Shown: positions 1-10,106, counted from the stretch's first letter. The stretch: DNA of 36,873 bases from Desulfobulbus propionicus (GCA_002746685.1 PDQK01000014.1:1-36873); one strand, 5' to 3'. Program-made: numbers and translations. Notes: generated by a model from the letters alone, not told the origin.

Positions 1-80
1 TTCTCCTTTACAGGATCTTTGGCGGGAGACCGCGAAATTAATCGTCGGTCGGACTGAATGCACTTATTTTTCTACTTCAA

Positions 81-144
81 GAAAATATTTTCCCAATCAG
101 CTTCCCTCACCATTCTACGGGGAGCTGATTGGGAAAATATTTTC
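81..144. terminator. Large hairpin, likely bidirectional terminator after tatC
   Basis: A perfect 22-bp inverted repeat (81-102 against 123-144) extends to about 26 bp with one G-T pair, closing a 12-nt loop. The outer arms are A/T-rich (AAAATATTTT) and the inner stem is G/C-rich. A transcript from either side would therefore end in a stem followed by U-rich sequence. It sits about 40 bp after the tatC stop codon, where a terminator is expected. No long T-run follows outside the repeat, so a role as a small palindromic repeat element cannot be excluded. Confidence 0.6.
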
Positions 145-181
145 GATACTCATTTTACCCACAGATTCTCCAGAAGAGCCC

Positions 182-901
182 TTATTTTGAGGAGGTTACC
201 AGTTTACCTCCTACAATTCCAACTTCATACAACACAAAGAGCGGCAGGCTTAACAGGACGGTGGCGGTGAGTTCTCCGGTGGCAAGCAGAAAGGAGAGGA
301 CAACGATGGCGAGGTAAAACCACATCCTTCTTGAGGTAAAGTAGAGGGGGGACACCAGCCCGGTTTTTCTGGCCATAACCATGAGAAAGGGAATCTCAAA
401 GGCAATCCCAAAAGCGAGCAGCATCCGCCCCACAAAAGTAAGATACAGGCCAAATTTGGGCATGGGTAGCAGGTTGGGGCCTGCATACCCCATGAAAAAG
501 GTAAGCATCTTGGGCAGCGCTATAAAAAATGCAAAACAAGCGCCCCCGGCAAAAAGTAGTGTAGAGCAGAGGACTATGGTACGAGCTATCCTTTTTTCAT
601 TATCAAGCAGTCCTGGAGCAATGAACATCCACAGTTGAAAGAGAATATATGGAAAACTCATTATCAGGCCAGCTAAAATGGAGAGCTTGATATAGCTGAT
701 AAAGGCATCGGTGAGCTTGGTGTAAATCAGTTTTTCCAGTTCCGGATGTGCTTGAAAAAGCGGCTGCATACAGAGCTGAGCCAAGGATTCCTTGAACATG
801 TAGGCGGCCGCTGAAAAGAGTACAAGCGCAACAATGCAGCGGATGAGCCGCTTACGCATCTCCTCGTGGTGCGGCCTGAAATGGTCAAAAGCCGTGATCA
901 T
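182..901 (-). CDS. tatC: Sec-independent protein translocase TatC
   Basis: TatC is the polytopic core of the twin-arginine translocase. It binds the signal peptides of folded exported proteins together with TatB. The 239-residue product has about six hydrophobic segments (for example around residues 17-37, 70-95, 105-130 and 150-175) and the N-terminal HHEEMRKRL stretch typical of the family, where an acidic residue helps signal recognition. The length is normal for TatC. The ATG overlaps the tatB stop codon by 4 nt (ATGA), so translation is probably coupled. In an anaerobe of this kind the pathway would export folded periplasmic redox enzymes. Confidence 0.95.
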   Translation of the reverse strand: MITAFDHFRPHHEEMRKRLIRCIVALVLFSAAAYMFKESLAQLCMQPLFQAHPELEKLIYTKLTDAFISYIKLSILAGLIMSFPYILFQLWMFIAPGLLDNEKRIARTIVLCSTLLFAGGACFAFFIALPKMLTFFMGYAGPNLLPMPKFGLYLTFVGRMLLAFGIAFEIPFLMVMARKTGLVSPLYFTSRRMWFYLAIVVLSFLLATGELTATVLLSLPLFVLYEVGIVGGKLVTSSK

Positions 902-1353
902 TGTGGTATATTTCCTGCCTCATTTTGGGGTGCACCACTTTCTTTATCCTTTTGCCCATTCTCATCGCCAAGTGGCTGCGTTGGCGCATTTTGCGCGTCC
1001 ACTTCCCACGGTCTCAGGTTATCGGAGGGAATTTTGCTCAATTTTTCCTCAGCATCCTCAATCTCTTCGTCTGCATATGGAGCTGGCGAAAGCTCAACCT
1101 GTGACCAGGTTTTGGTTTGAGTATCATGCACCTGTTTTTTAAGCTCCTCAGCGGTCTTGTGCAGATCTTTTTGTACTTCAGTGAACACCTCTTCTTCATC
1201 GGAAAGGTTTGCTTTGAGCTGGTTGACCGTCTTTTTCATCTCCATCAACCCTTTGGCAAGGGAGCGTGCTAAATCGGGAAGTTTGTCTGGTCCCACCACG
1301 ATGAGGGCAACAACAAAGATGACAATCATTTCAGGGAGGCCAATACCAAACAT
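898..1353 (-). CDS. tatB: Twin-arginine translocase subunit TatB (TatA/B family)
   Basis: The 151-residue protein starts with the TatA/TatB signature: a short N-terminal transmembrane helix (residues about 4-20), the FGIGLPEM start with a Glu in the helix, and a VVGPDKLPDLARSL hinge and amphipathic helix. A long hydrophilic, acidic C-terminal tail follows, with possible coiled-coil at residues about 40-75. The length and the Glu-containing helix favour TatB over TatA. It lies directly upstream of tatC with a 4-nt overlap. No separate tatA is present in the window, so either one lies elsewhere or this protein serves both roles. Confidence 0.9.
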   Translation of the reverse strand: MFGIGLPEMIVIFVVALIVVGPDKLPDLARSLAKGLMEMKKTVNQLKANLSDEEEVFTEVQKDLHKTAEELKKQVHDTQTKTWSQVELSPAPYADEEIEDAEEKLSKIPSDNLRPWEVDAQNAPTQPLGDENGQKDKESGAPQNEAGNIPQ

Positions 1354-1480
1354 AATGTTACTCGATGTGTAATTTAACGATTGCAGTAGCTGCGAAAAAG
1401 TGGCCCAAATTTAAGGGATTTGCAAGGAGGTGTCAAGTTCCCGGAAGGTGCATTCTTTTTGGGCAGGCGGCTGTATCCAT

Positions 1481-1636
1481 TCATCTACAAGGTGCTGCAA
1501 TGCAAGGAGTGGATGACTCCAGATGAGCCTCCATATACTTGGCTTCCCGCTGCATGCGTTTGGATGAAAGTACCCTGTTCGGTGTACTCTGGTACATGCC
1601 ATTATGGATATACTGGAGGTAAATACATCTATTCAT
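1481..1636 (-). CDS. Possible 51-residue small protein upstream of tatB
   Basis: This short ATG-initiated frame encodes 51 residues, rich in Arg/Lys, Tyr and Ser and ending in CIAAPCR. It lies 127 bp upstream of tatB on the same strand. An in-frame stop occurs just upstream of the ATG. No clear Shine-Dalgarno sequence precedes it and I recognise no family. Two competing frames overlap it: plus strand 1420-1707 and minus strand 1411-1602. It is listed because the 1354-1783 stretch otherwise holds nothing recognisable. Composition is the only support. Confidence 0.18.
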   Translation of the reverse strand: MNRCIYLQYIHNGMYQSTPNRVLSSKRMQREAKYMEAHLESSTPCIAAPCR

Positions 1637-1783
1637 TGTATAACCACACTGCCTTGATATTGATCACCCCGGACAGTCTTTTTTCTTATATTCCCGGTGC
1701 ACACTGAAATATGTCTTGGTTATATTCGTGTAATCAGTAAGTTACATGGTGGATGGCTTGGGTGGAATAGCCTCGGCACCTGT

Positions 1784-3207
<1,424 letters not shown>

Positions 3208-3213
3208 AATGGA

Positions 3214-3248
3214 GATGGCGAGGTAACTTGCCTTGCCATCATCATTTT
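3214..3248 (+). terminator. Probable terminator after purA
   Basis: A 10-bp stem (3214-3223 with 3231-3240, one G-U pair) with a 7-nt loop is followed by a short T-rich stretch, 7 bp after the purA stop. The T tract is weak. A second perfect 9-bp hairpin lies at 3322-3347, ahead of the rpoZ ribosome-binding site, so either could end purA transcription or structure the rpoZ leader. Confidence 0.45.
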
Positions 3249-3371
3249 AATGGTTACACAATAGCAATGTCACAGCTCCTGTTCTTTTGCTTTTCACTGC
3301 AGGCTGTGATGCCCTGAACACACCAGAGCACTTTTGATTGCTCTGGTTCATCTCTTTATGGAGGAACCAAG

Positions 3372-3635
3372 ATGGCCAGAATTACTGTAGAAGACTGTCT
3401 TGAACAAGTTGGTGATGATAATCGTTTTTCTCTTATCCATCTTGCAGTGCAGCGAATCAAGCAGCACCGCAATGGTGAACCCTTTCTCACCAGCGGCAAA
3501 AATAAGGAAGTGGTCATGACCCTGCGTGAAATTGCAGCAGGTGAGGTGACGTTTGATAATATCCATGAGTTACCCAAGCGCCGTGATGCTGAAAGTGAGA
3601 TTGCTGAAGACGAAATCGTCGAAAACAACGAATAA
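3372..3635 (+). CDS. rpoZ: DNA-directed RNA polymerase omega subunit
   Basis: The omega subunit helps assemble and stabilise the RNA polymerase beta-prime subunit and contributes to ppGpp sensing in many proteobacteria. The 87-residue product starts MARITVEDCLEQVGDDNRF and contains the RF-L-IHLAVQRIKQ and NKEVVMTLREIAAG motifs typical of omega. An acidic tail follows. A strong GGAGGA site precedes the ATG. It is the first gene of a tightly spaced run with dnaJ (12 bp gap) and moaC. A DksA-type regulator lies three genes on, which fits a stringent-response theme. Confidence 0.95.
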   Translation: MARITVEDCLEQVGDDNRFSLIHLAVQRIKQHRNGEPFLTSGKNKEVVMTLREIAAGEVTFDNIHELPKRRDAESEIAEDEIVENNE

Positions 3636-3647
3636 GATAATCAAAAC

Positions 3648-4790
3648 ATGAGTGAGAGTTACTACGATCTTCTCGGTGTTGCGCGTGATGCATCCGGCGA
3701 TACCATCAAGAAGGCATACCGTAAGCTGGCAATGAAGTATCACCCTGATCGCAACCCGGGTGATCAGGAAGCTGAGGCAAAATTTAAAGAGGCTGCTGAA
3801 GCATACGAGGTGCTCAGTGACGCGAAGAAGAGGCAGATTTACGATCGTTATGGTAAAGATGGCTTGCGCAATAGTGGCTATAGCGGCCCAGGAAACAGCG
3901 AAGATATATTCTCCCATATAAACGACCTCTTTGGGGATATTTTCGGATTTGGCGGAGGACGCTCACGGCAGCGTGATCCTAACGCACCTGTTCAAGGCGA
4001 TGATCTGCGTTACGACATTCAGATTTCCTTTATGGATGCGGTACATGGTGTAAATCGTGAGGTTGATATCACGAAAAAAGAAACCTGCTTTACCTGTGAT
4101 GGGAGCGGTTCCAGGCCAGGCTATCGGCCTGAAACCTGCCCAACCTGTCATGGTCGAGGTCAGGTCATCCGCTCCCAGGGGTTTTTCCAGGTGAGCACCA
4201 CTTGTCCCCAGTGCCAGGGAGCTGGTCAGGTCATTAAAGAACCCTGTAATGATTGCCACGGGGAAGGGCTGGTCAATAAATCCAAGAAGGTTAGCCTCAA
4301 AATACCTGCCGGAGTGGATACCGGCTCCAGAATGCGCCTTACCGGTGAAGGTGAAGGCGGTCGTCGTGGTGGACAATCAGGTGATCTGTATGTGATCATC
4401 CATGTTGAAGATCATGAATATTTCCAGCGCGATGGGCAGCTCATTTATCTTCAACTTCCTGTACCCATGGTCAAAGCTGCTCTCGGCTGTGAGATTGATG
4501 TTCCTACCATTCACGGTACGGCTAAACTGAAAATTCCAGTTGGAACCCAGGCCGGGGACCGTTTTACCCTCCGTAAAGAAGGGGTACCAAGCCTCCGTGG
4601 CGGTTCAAAAGGGGACATGCTTGTTGAAGTTCAGGTCAAAACTCCGGTTAAGCTGAGTAAAAAACAGAAAGAACTGCTCCGCGAGTTTGAAAATCTGAAT
4701 AAAGAAACTGAAGAAGAAGGTTTCTTTGCCCGTCTTTTTCACAACAAAAAAAAGAAAGCTGAGAGTTCCGACAAGGTAGCCAATGGTTGA
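3648..4790 (+). CDS. dnaJ: Chaperone DnaJ (type I Hsp40)
   Basis: DnaJ delivers unfolded proteins to DnaK and stimulates its ATPase. The 380-residue protein has the full type I layout: a J domain at residues 1-70 with the HPD motif at 32-34, a Gly/Phe-rich linker at about 75-115, four CxxCxGxG zinc-finger repeats ([32 protein letters not shown]) at about 146-214, and a C-terminal substrate-binding region. The Lys-rich tail is normal. The gene overlaps moaC by 8 nt. dnaK and grpE are not nearby. Confidence 0.97.
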   Translation: MSESYYDLLGVARDASGDTIKKAYRKLAMKYHPDRNPGDQEAEAKFKEAAEAYEVLSDAKKRQIYDRYGKDGLRNSGYSGPGNSEDIFSHINDLFGDIFGFGGGRSRQRDPNAPVQGDDLRYDIQISFMDAVHGVNREVDITKKETCFTCDGSGSRPGYRPETCPTCHGRGQVIRSQGFFQVSTTCPQCQGAGQVIKEPCNDCHGEGLVNKSKKVSLKIPAGVDTGSRMRLTGEGEGGRRGGQSGDLYVIIHVEDHEYFQRDGQLIYLQLPVPMVKAALGCEIDVPTIHGTAKLKIPVGTQAGDRFTLRKEGVPSLRGGSKGDMLVEVQVKTPVKLSKKQKELLREFENLNKETEEEGFFARLFHNKKKKAESSDKVANG

Positions 4791-5280
4791 AGCGAGCAAA
4801 ACATTCACTCATTTTGATGAAACCGGTAACGCCATCATGGTTGATGTCGGTGCAAAGGATCAAACCAACCGGGAAGCCACTGCTGAAGGCTCTATTTCCA
4901 TGTCTGCAGAAGCGTATTCTCTGGTGCGACAGGGGAGTATAAAAAAAGGTGATGTGCTTGGGGTTGCACGCATTGCAGGGATCATGGCTGCCAAAAAGGT
5001 AGACCAGCTCATTCCGCTCTGTCACCCACTTGCTATCACTGGAGCGGATGTGGATTTTACCTTTATTGATGAGGCAAACACCATCCACATAACAGCCAGG
5101 GTTTCCATGACCGGCAAAACAGGGGTTGAAATGGAAGCGTTGACCGCTGTGTCAGTAACTGCACTGACCATTTACGATATGTGCAAAGCCGTTGATAAGT
5201 CTATGGAAATATCGGACATCCGGCTGTTAAAAAAGAGTGGTGGAAAAAGCGGTACCTTTGAAAGGGCCGTTGCAAAGTGA
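4783..5280 (+). CDS. moaC: Cyclic pyranopterin monophosphate synthase MoaC
   Basis: MoaC converts 3',8-cyclo-7,8-dihydro-GTP (made by MoaA) to cyclic pyranopterin monophosphate in molybdopterin synthesis. The 165-residue product carries the family motifs [45 protein letters not shown] and YDMCKAVDK (catalytic Asp/Lys region), and ends [13 protein letters not shown]. Length is typical. It overlaps the end of dnaJ by 8 nt, indicating co-translation. No other mo-genes are in the window. The cofactor would serve molybdenum or tungsten enzymes such as formate dehydrogenase. Confidence 0.96.
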   Translation: MVEASKTFTHFDETGNAIMVDVGAKDQTNREATAEGSISMSAEAYSLVRQGSIKKGDVLGVARIAGIMAAKKVDQLIPLCHPLAITGADVDFTFIDEANTIHITARVSMTGKTGVEMEALTAVSVTALTIYDMCKAVDKSMEISDIRLLKKSGGKSGTFERAVAK

Positions 5281-5327
5281 TAGAATAGAAGAAAGTATAT
5301 CTCATCTTTTCAACGGAGAATGCTGAT

Positions 5328-5690
5328 ATGGACGAAAAATCACTGCGGGAACTTAAAGAACAGCTTGAAGGGATAAAAAAAGAGATTTCCTCTGATGTTG
5401 AACAGGCATTAACGAAAATGACTCATCAGGATGGCAATATCCCCGATCCCACTGATCGTGCTACGGTTGAATCAGATCGCAGTTTTGAACTTCGCATCCG
5501 TGGACGTGAGCGTAAGTTGATGGATAAGGTTGATGAAGCGCTTAACCGTATTGATGAAGGGACCTACGGTATCTGTGAAGGATGTGGAAAAGAGATAGGA
5601 ATACAACGTCTTAAGGCAAGGCCTGTTGCCACGTTCTGTATTCAATGTAAAACCAGGCAGGAACAGCAGGAAAAAGCGCAAGGACGCTGA
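5328..5690 (+). CDS. dksA: DksA/TraR-family zinc-finger transcription regulator
   Basis: Members of this family bind in the RNA polymerase secondary channel and, with ppGpp, retune promoters during starvation. The 120-residue product has an N-terminal coiled coil, a DPTDRA sequence matching the DxxDxA coiled-coil tip that DksA needs for activity, and a C-terminal four-cysteine zinc finger (CEGC, then CIQC 17 residues later). A GGAG site lies before the ATG. It shares a transcript-like run with rpoZ. Whether it is the main DksA or a paralogue cannot be told from this window. Confidence 0.9.
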   Translation: MDEKSLRELKEQLEGIKKEISSDVEQALTKMTHQDGNIPDPTDRATVESDRSFELRIRGRERKLMDKVDEALNRIDEGTYGICEGCGKEIGIQRLKARPVATFCIQCKTRQEQQEKAQGR

Positions 5691-5697
5691 TATCTAC

Positions 5698-6696
5698 ATG
5701 CCAGAGTTACGTAAGGATCCCATTCTTGGACGCTGGATCATTATTGCCCAGGAAAGGGGCAAGCGTCCCACTGATTTTCTGGTAGAAGAATACGCTGTAA
5801 AAGGAGGTTTTTGTCCGCTCTGTCCAGGTAATGAGGCAACAACGCCAGGTGAAGTGCTGGCTTATGGCCGGAGTGAAGGTGGATTTAATACACCGGGATG
5901 GCAGGTCCGGGTGGTTCCCAACAAATATCCTGCCCTTGTCATTGAAGGCGATCTGGATAAACAGGGAGAAGGGCTTTATGACCGGATGAACGGTATTGGT
6001 GCCCATGAAGTCATTATAGAAACCCCCTCGCATACAACATCATTTGCCCACCTGGACATTGGCGAAATGATGTTGACTTTCCAGGCTTACCGTGATCGCA
6101 TCCATGATCTCGCCAAAGACGAACGCTTTCGTTACGTCATGGTGTTCAAGAATTTCGGTAAGGCAGCAGGTGCTTCACTGGAACATTCCCATTCCCAGCT
6201 GGTAGCCCTGCCCATTCTACCCAGAATGGTCTCTTCTGAGCTTGAAGGAAGCCTTTCGTATTACAGATATAAAGATCGATGCATCTTCTGTGATATTATT
6301 CGTCAGGAATTACAGCAGGATATCCGTCTTGTTTGTCAGAACGACCATTTTGTGACCATCACCCCTTATGCACCACGTTCACCCTTTGAAATGTGGATTT
6401 TGCCTAAAAAGCACCATTCCAATTATGTTGCTCAGGATGATGGCTCACTGCTGGCTTTGACAGCAATTTTTTCCGAAAGCCTGCAACGCTTAAACGGGGT
6501 CATACCCAATGTACCCTATAACTTTGTGCTGCACACGCAACCACTTCGCTCTTCACCTCTTGATCATTACCACTGGCATTTTGAGATTGTGCCAAAAGTA
6601 ACCTCCATAGCCGGATTTGAATGGGGTACTGGATTTTATATTAACCCAATGCCGCCCGAAGAAACCTGCACTTACCTGAAAGAGGTGAAACTGTAA
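5698..6696 (+). CDS. galT: Galactose-1-phosphate uridylyltransferase-like protein (GalT)
   Basis: GalT-family enzymes exchange UMP between UDP-glucose and galactose-1-phosphate through a uridylyl-histidine intermediate. Some bacterial members instead act as ADP-glucose phosphorylases or other nucleotidyltransferases. The 332-residue product has zinc cysteines C39 and C42 (GFCPLCPG), a second CIFC pair at about 195-198, and the active-site HSHSQ at 163-167, with H165 the expected nucleophile. A second HIT-like motif (HYHWHFEI) lies near the C-terminus. The start at 5698 lies 7 nt after the dksA stop and begins the conserved PELRKDPILGRWIIIA stretch. A longer in-frame start inside dksA is unlikely. 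Confidence 0.88.
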   Translation: MPELRKDPILGRWIIIAQERGKRPTDFLVEEYAVKGGFCPLCPGNEATTPGEVLAYGRSEGGFNTPGWQVRVVPNKYPALVIEGDLDKQGEGLYDRMNGIGAHEVIIETPSHTTSFAHLDIGEMMLTFQAYRDRIHDLAKDERFRYVMVFKNFGKAAGASLEHSHSQLVALPILPRMVSSELEGSLSYYRYKDRCIFCDIIRQELQQDIRLVCQNDHFVTITPYAPRSPFEMWILPKKHHSNYVAQDDGSLLALTAIFSESLQRLNGVIPNVPYNFVLHTQPLRSSPLDHYHWHFEIVPKVTSIAGFEWGTGFYINPMPPEETCTYLKEVKL

Positions 6697-6717
6697 AAGG
6701 AGACAAAGGAGGAATCC

Positions 6718-7068
6718 ATGAAACGAATTTTATTGGTTGACGATGAACATGGTATCCAGCTCCTCTACCGGGGTGAGTTTGAAGATGAGGGGTATGAGGT
6801 TATCTCTGCCTATAATGGTGAAGAGGGGTTGCAGAAGTTCCAAGAGGAAAAACCCGATATTGTGATTCTGGATATCAACATGCCTGGGATGAATGGTATT
6901 GAAGTGCTGCGGCAGATGAAGGAAAAAAATGCCGACTTACCGGTCATTCTCTGTTCTGCTTACCCGGAGTTCAAGCAAGATTTTGGCACCTGGGCCTCGG
7001 AGGAATATGTGGTGAAGTCTGCAAATATTGATGAATTAAAGAATACGGTTAAAAAATACCTTGGTTAA
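6718..7068 (+). CDS. Single-domain response regulator (CheY-like receiver)
   Basis: This stand-alone receiver domain of 116 residues has the acidic pair D8-D9, the phospho-acceptor D52 (VILDINMPGMNG), S80 at the switch Ser/Thr position and the conserved K100. There is no output domain, so it must act by protein contact or as a phosphate shuttle. AGGAGG precedes the ATG. It sits 21 bp after galT and before the FolE2-like gene. No kinase is adjacent. The nearest histidine kinase in the window (25009) has its own receiver. Confidence 0.92.
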   Translation: MKRILLVDDEHGIQLLYRGEFEDEGYEVISAYNGEEGLQKFQEEKPDIVILDINMPGMNGIEVLRQMKEKNADLPVILCSAYPEFKQDFGTWASEEYVVKSANIDELKNTVKKYLG

Positions 7069-7140
7069 TCCTCTGGTTTCTTTTTTTGAACTCATCCCTT
7101 TGATGCAAGTCAGCAGGGTGTTGCGACAAGGATTTTGAAC

Positions 7141-7872
7141 GTGAAAGATGTCCAGAGCCTGCACGATTCCCGCCGGATTAATATTCGTAAGGTAGGGGTA
7201 AAAAATATCTCCTACCCCATTACACTGCTCGACAAGTCGCATAAAACGCAGCAAACCGTTGCCAGCGTCAACATGTATGTTAATCTCCCACACCGCTTTA
7301 AAGGCACACACATGAGCCGATTTGTGGAGATTTTAAATCAGTTCCATGGACGTTTTAATCTGGAGACCCTGCAGTTGATCCTGCAGGAAATGAAAGAGCG
7401 TCTCGACGCGGAAACAGCCCATCTTGAAATAACCTTTCCCTATTTTTTTGTTCCCAAAGCGGCCACAAGTGGAGCCTATTCCAAACGCTATGATTGTCGT
7501 ATGCTCGGTTCCCTTTCTGCTGAGCTTGATTTGCTCATTGAAGTAACGGTACCAATCGAACTCACTCCCATTACCCCCGCTGATGGCAAAACAGGAAGCA
7601 CCGGATTTTGGGGTAAAACCACAGTCTCAGTGCGGCTCAACCACTTCCTGTGGCTTGAAGATCTTGTTGAGTTGATTGAGCAGAGCGTCCAGCAGCACCT
7701 TGGCGATCAGGATGGCGTTGAACAGTTGAGCAACAGAATAGCTCAGGCGTTGGACGGCAATCCGGCCTTGTCATGGTACAAGGCTGTGGTGGAAAACATT
7801 TCCTGCGATTATACCACTTCAGCAACAGCAGTAGGTGGTTGTGGGGAGAAACCAACTCAACCCCTTGACTGA
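7141..7872 (+). CDS. FolE2-like (GTP cyclohydrolase IB family) protein lacking catalytic motifs
   Basis: The N-terminal half (243-residue product) clearly matches the FolE2/MptA family: KDVQSLHDSRRINIRKVGVK, the NMYVNLPHRFKGTHMSRFVEIL block (44-65) and DAETAHLEITFPYF (89-102). Known members open the GTP ring for folate or archaeal pterin synthesis with a metal held by a Cys in an SLCPCSK motif and by His and Glu residues. Here residues 135-150 read VTVPIELTPITPADGK with no Cys. The GAHNQR His region is replaced by STGFWGK. The C-terminal ESIHNH motif is replaced by ENISCDYTTS. It is therefore probably inactive or neofunctionalised. GTG at 7141 is preferred to TTG at 7135 because AAGGA lies 8 nt upstream. 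Confidence 0.75.
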   Translation: MKDVQSLHDSRRINIRKVGVKNISYPITLLDKSHKTQQTVASVNMYVNLPHRFKGTHMSRFVEILNQFHGRFNLETLQLILQEMKERLDAETAHLEITFPYFFVPKAATSGAYSKRYDCRMLGSLSAELDLLIEVTVPIELTPITPADGKTGSTGFWGKTTVSVRLNHFLWLEDLVELIEQSVQQHLGDQDGVEQLSNRIAQALDGNPALSWYKAVVENISCDYTTSATAVGGCGEKPTQPLD

Positions 7873-8030
7873 AAGAGCGCCACTTTCTTTCCTTCCCCCT
7901 ATATTTTTCTTAAGCCAATAGAAAAATAGACCCGAAATGTTGCTGTTCGTTATAGCTTGAGGTAATGTATGGACTTCTTTTCATTTCCAGATACATTACA
8001 AGATCAAAGATTACCACGATACGGACTGCA

Positions 8031-10106
8031 ATGGGCGAACTACTTTTTGAAATAGGAACCGAGGAAATTCCAGCGGGATATATTCAACCAGCACTGGATT
8101 TTTTAGCTGCACAAACAGAGAAAAAACTCATTAACCTGGGGCTTGGCTTTACTGGTATCTCCACCTATGCCACCCCCAGAAGGTTGACCTTATGTGTTGA
8201 TTCCATAGAGGAACGGCAACCTGATCGACGCCAGGAACATATTGGGCCTTCCACCAAGGCAGGTTTTGATGCAGACGGCAATCCGACCAAGGCAGCCATT
8301 GGTTTTGCTCGTTCTAAAGGGCTTGAGCCAAGTGCACTTCAGGTGATTGACACGCCCAAGGGCGAGTACCTGATGGCGGTTGAAGATGTGAAAGGGCAAC
8401 AGACCGAAACATTGCTCCCCGGTGTGTTGGAAGAACTAACCAGGGAGTTGGTCTTTCCAAAATCTATGCGTTGGGCTGATACAGCCATGAGTTTTACCCG
8501 CCCTATTCAATGGCTGACTGCCCTTTACGCAGGCAAAGTGGTGGAGCTTACCATTGAGGATGTTGCAGCAGGAGCTACGACCAGAGGCCATCGATTCATG
8601 GCGCCCCAGGAAATGGAGGTGCAGGACAAAGAAAGCTATCTTGGCCGGTTAGAGGAAAAATTTGTTGTTGCTGACATGGCAAAACGACGCGAACTGGTGG
8701 TCAGCGAAGTTGAGCAGGCCGTTAAAAAACGCTCTGGAATAGCTGGTGCTGCCCCGGTTTTGCATGAGGGACTTATCGACACCATAACGAATCTTGTAGA
8801 GCGGCCTTATGGGGTCTGCGGCTCCTTTGATGAAAAGTTTCTAGATCTTCCAGATGAAGCGCTGATTACCTCCATGCGTGAGCATCAGAAATATTTTCCT
8901 GTTGCTGATAGCAATGGCTCACTGTTACCCAGGTTTGTTGCCGTCAACAATACCAATGTTGCTGACCAGGAACTCGCCTCCAGTGGACATGAACGTGTTC
9001 TTCGTGCTCGCCTGGAAGATGGGCTCTTTTTCTTTAATGAGGACAAAAAACATACGTTAAGCAGCCGGGTTGAACAGTTGCAAGGCATTGTTTTTCAGCA
9101 TAAGCTTGGGACCATGCTTGCAAAAACCAGGCGGGTGATGAAGGTGGCCCAAAAACTTGCTGATGCCATTGACCCAGCTCTCAAAGATCAGGTGACACGG
9201 GCTGCAGAGCTTGCCAAGGCAGATCTCTTGACCGAGATGGTGAATGAATTTCCTTCTCTGCAGGGGACCATGGGCAAAGAGTACGCCCTGCTTGATGGTG
9301 AGGAGCAAAGTGTTGCACTGGCTATCCAGGAACATTACATGCCCGTTCGGGCAGGAAGTGAACTGCCCTCAACAATGATAGGTGCCATAGTTGGACTTGC
9401 TGACCGACTTGATACCCTGGTAGGCTGTTTTGCGATTGGCGAGCGGCCCACAGGTAACAAGGATGCTTTTGGTCTCAGGCGCCAGGCTATTGGTTTGCTT
9501 GCCATTATTAAAGGGTGTGCAATCAATATTTCACTCAGCTCTTTTATTGAGCATGCGCTGGCAGAATATGAGGGGGTTGTTGAGATTCCTGCACATACTG
9601 CTGTGGATATTCTTGAATTCATCCGCCTGCGATTTGCCAACGAGCAGGTGGCCTCCGGCTTTTTACAGGAAGTCGTCGATGCTGCGACTACAGTTGGTTT
9701 TGATAATCCCAATGACTGTTTAGCGCGAATTACAGCACTTGACACCATCCAGCATCAGGATAGCTTTGGCGTCCTGGCTGGCTCTTTTAAGCGGATAAAG
9801 AATATAATCAAGGAAAATAGCGATACTGTTGTACAGGATCAACTGTTATCAGATACTGCTGAAAAAGAGTTGTTTGCGACCCTTGAAGGCGTTCAAGGTA
9901 AAGCATTACCACTGATTGCAAGCAAGCAATACAGCCAGGCCCTAACCGAGATGCTTGAAATGAAGGAACCTGTTGATCGGTTTTTTGATGAGGTGATGGT
10001 TATGGCAGAAGATCCTCAAGTTCGCCAAAACCGGTTGAATCTCTTAACAGCGCTGGGTGAGCTGGTGCTTCAGGTAGGAGATATCTCTCGTATGCATGTG
10101 GAGTAG
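8031..10106 (+). CDS. glyS: Glycyl-tRNA synthetase beta subunit
   Basis: This is the beta chain of the bacterial alpha2-beta2 glycyl-tRNA synthetase, which contacts tRNA-Gly and is needed for aminoacylation by the alpha chain. The 691-residue product begins MGELLFEIGTEEIPAGYIQPA and contains TPRRLTL, PKSMRWAD, the MREHQKYFPV block, LADRLDTLVGCFAIGERPTGNKDAFGLRR (split across about residues 450-480) and a C-terminal DALR-like anticodon region. Length is normal. The frame is open 22 codons further upstream, but homology begins at 8031. The usual partner glyQ is not upstream. A 158-bp gap with no recognisable gene precedes it. Confidence 0.96.
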   Translation: MGELLFEIGTEEIPAGYIQPALDFLAAQTEKKLINLGLGFTGISTYATPRRLTLCVDSIEERQPDRRQEHIGPSTKAGFDADGNPTKAAIGFARSKGLEPSALQVIDTPKGEYLMAVEDVKGQQTETLLPGVLEELTRELVFPKSMRWADTAMSFTRPIQWLTALYAGKVVELTIEDVAAGATTRGHRFMAPQEMEVQDKESYLGRLEEKFVVADMAKRRELVVSEVEQAVKKRSGIAGAAPVLHEGLIDTITNLVERPYGVCGSFDEKFLDLPDEALITSMREHQKYFPVADSNGSLLPRFVAVNNTNVADQELASSGHERVLRARLEDGLFFFNEDKKHTLSSRVEQLQGIVFQHKLGTMLAKTRRVMKVAQKLADAIDPALKDQVTRAAELAKADLLTEMVNEFPSLQGTMGKEYALLDGEEQSVALAIQEHYMPVRAGSELPSTMIGAIVGLADRLDTLVGCFAIGERPTGNKDAFGLRRQAIGLLAIIKGCAINISLSSFIEHALAEYEGVVEIPAHTAVDILEFIRLRFANEQVASGFLQEVVDAATTVGFDNPNDCLARITALDTIQHQDSFGVLAGSFKRIKNIIKENSDTVVQDQLLSDTAEKELFATLEGVQGKALPLIASKQYSQALTEMLEMKEPVDRFFDEVMVMAEDPQVRQNRLNLLTALGELVLQVGDISRMHVE

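Noticed and set aside
1..57. Frame 1 is open from the window edge to a TGA at 55-57, and frame 2 is open to 190; either could be the 3' end of a gene cut by the edge.
   Set aside because: Nineteen codons are too few to identify a family, and the two frames compete. Frame 1 would fit the hairpin as a shared terminator, but that is not evidence enough to annotate it.
4648..5088. Minus-strand open frame of 146 codons across the dnaJ-moaC junction.
   Set aside because: Antisense to two well-supported genes and without recognisable motifs.
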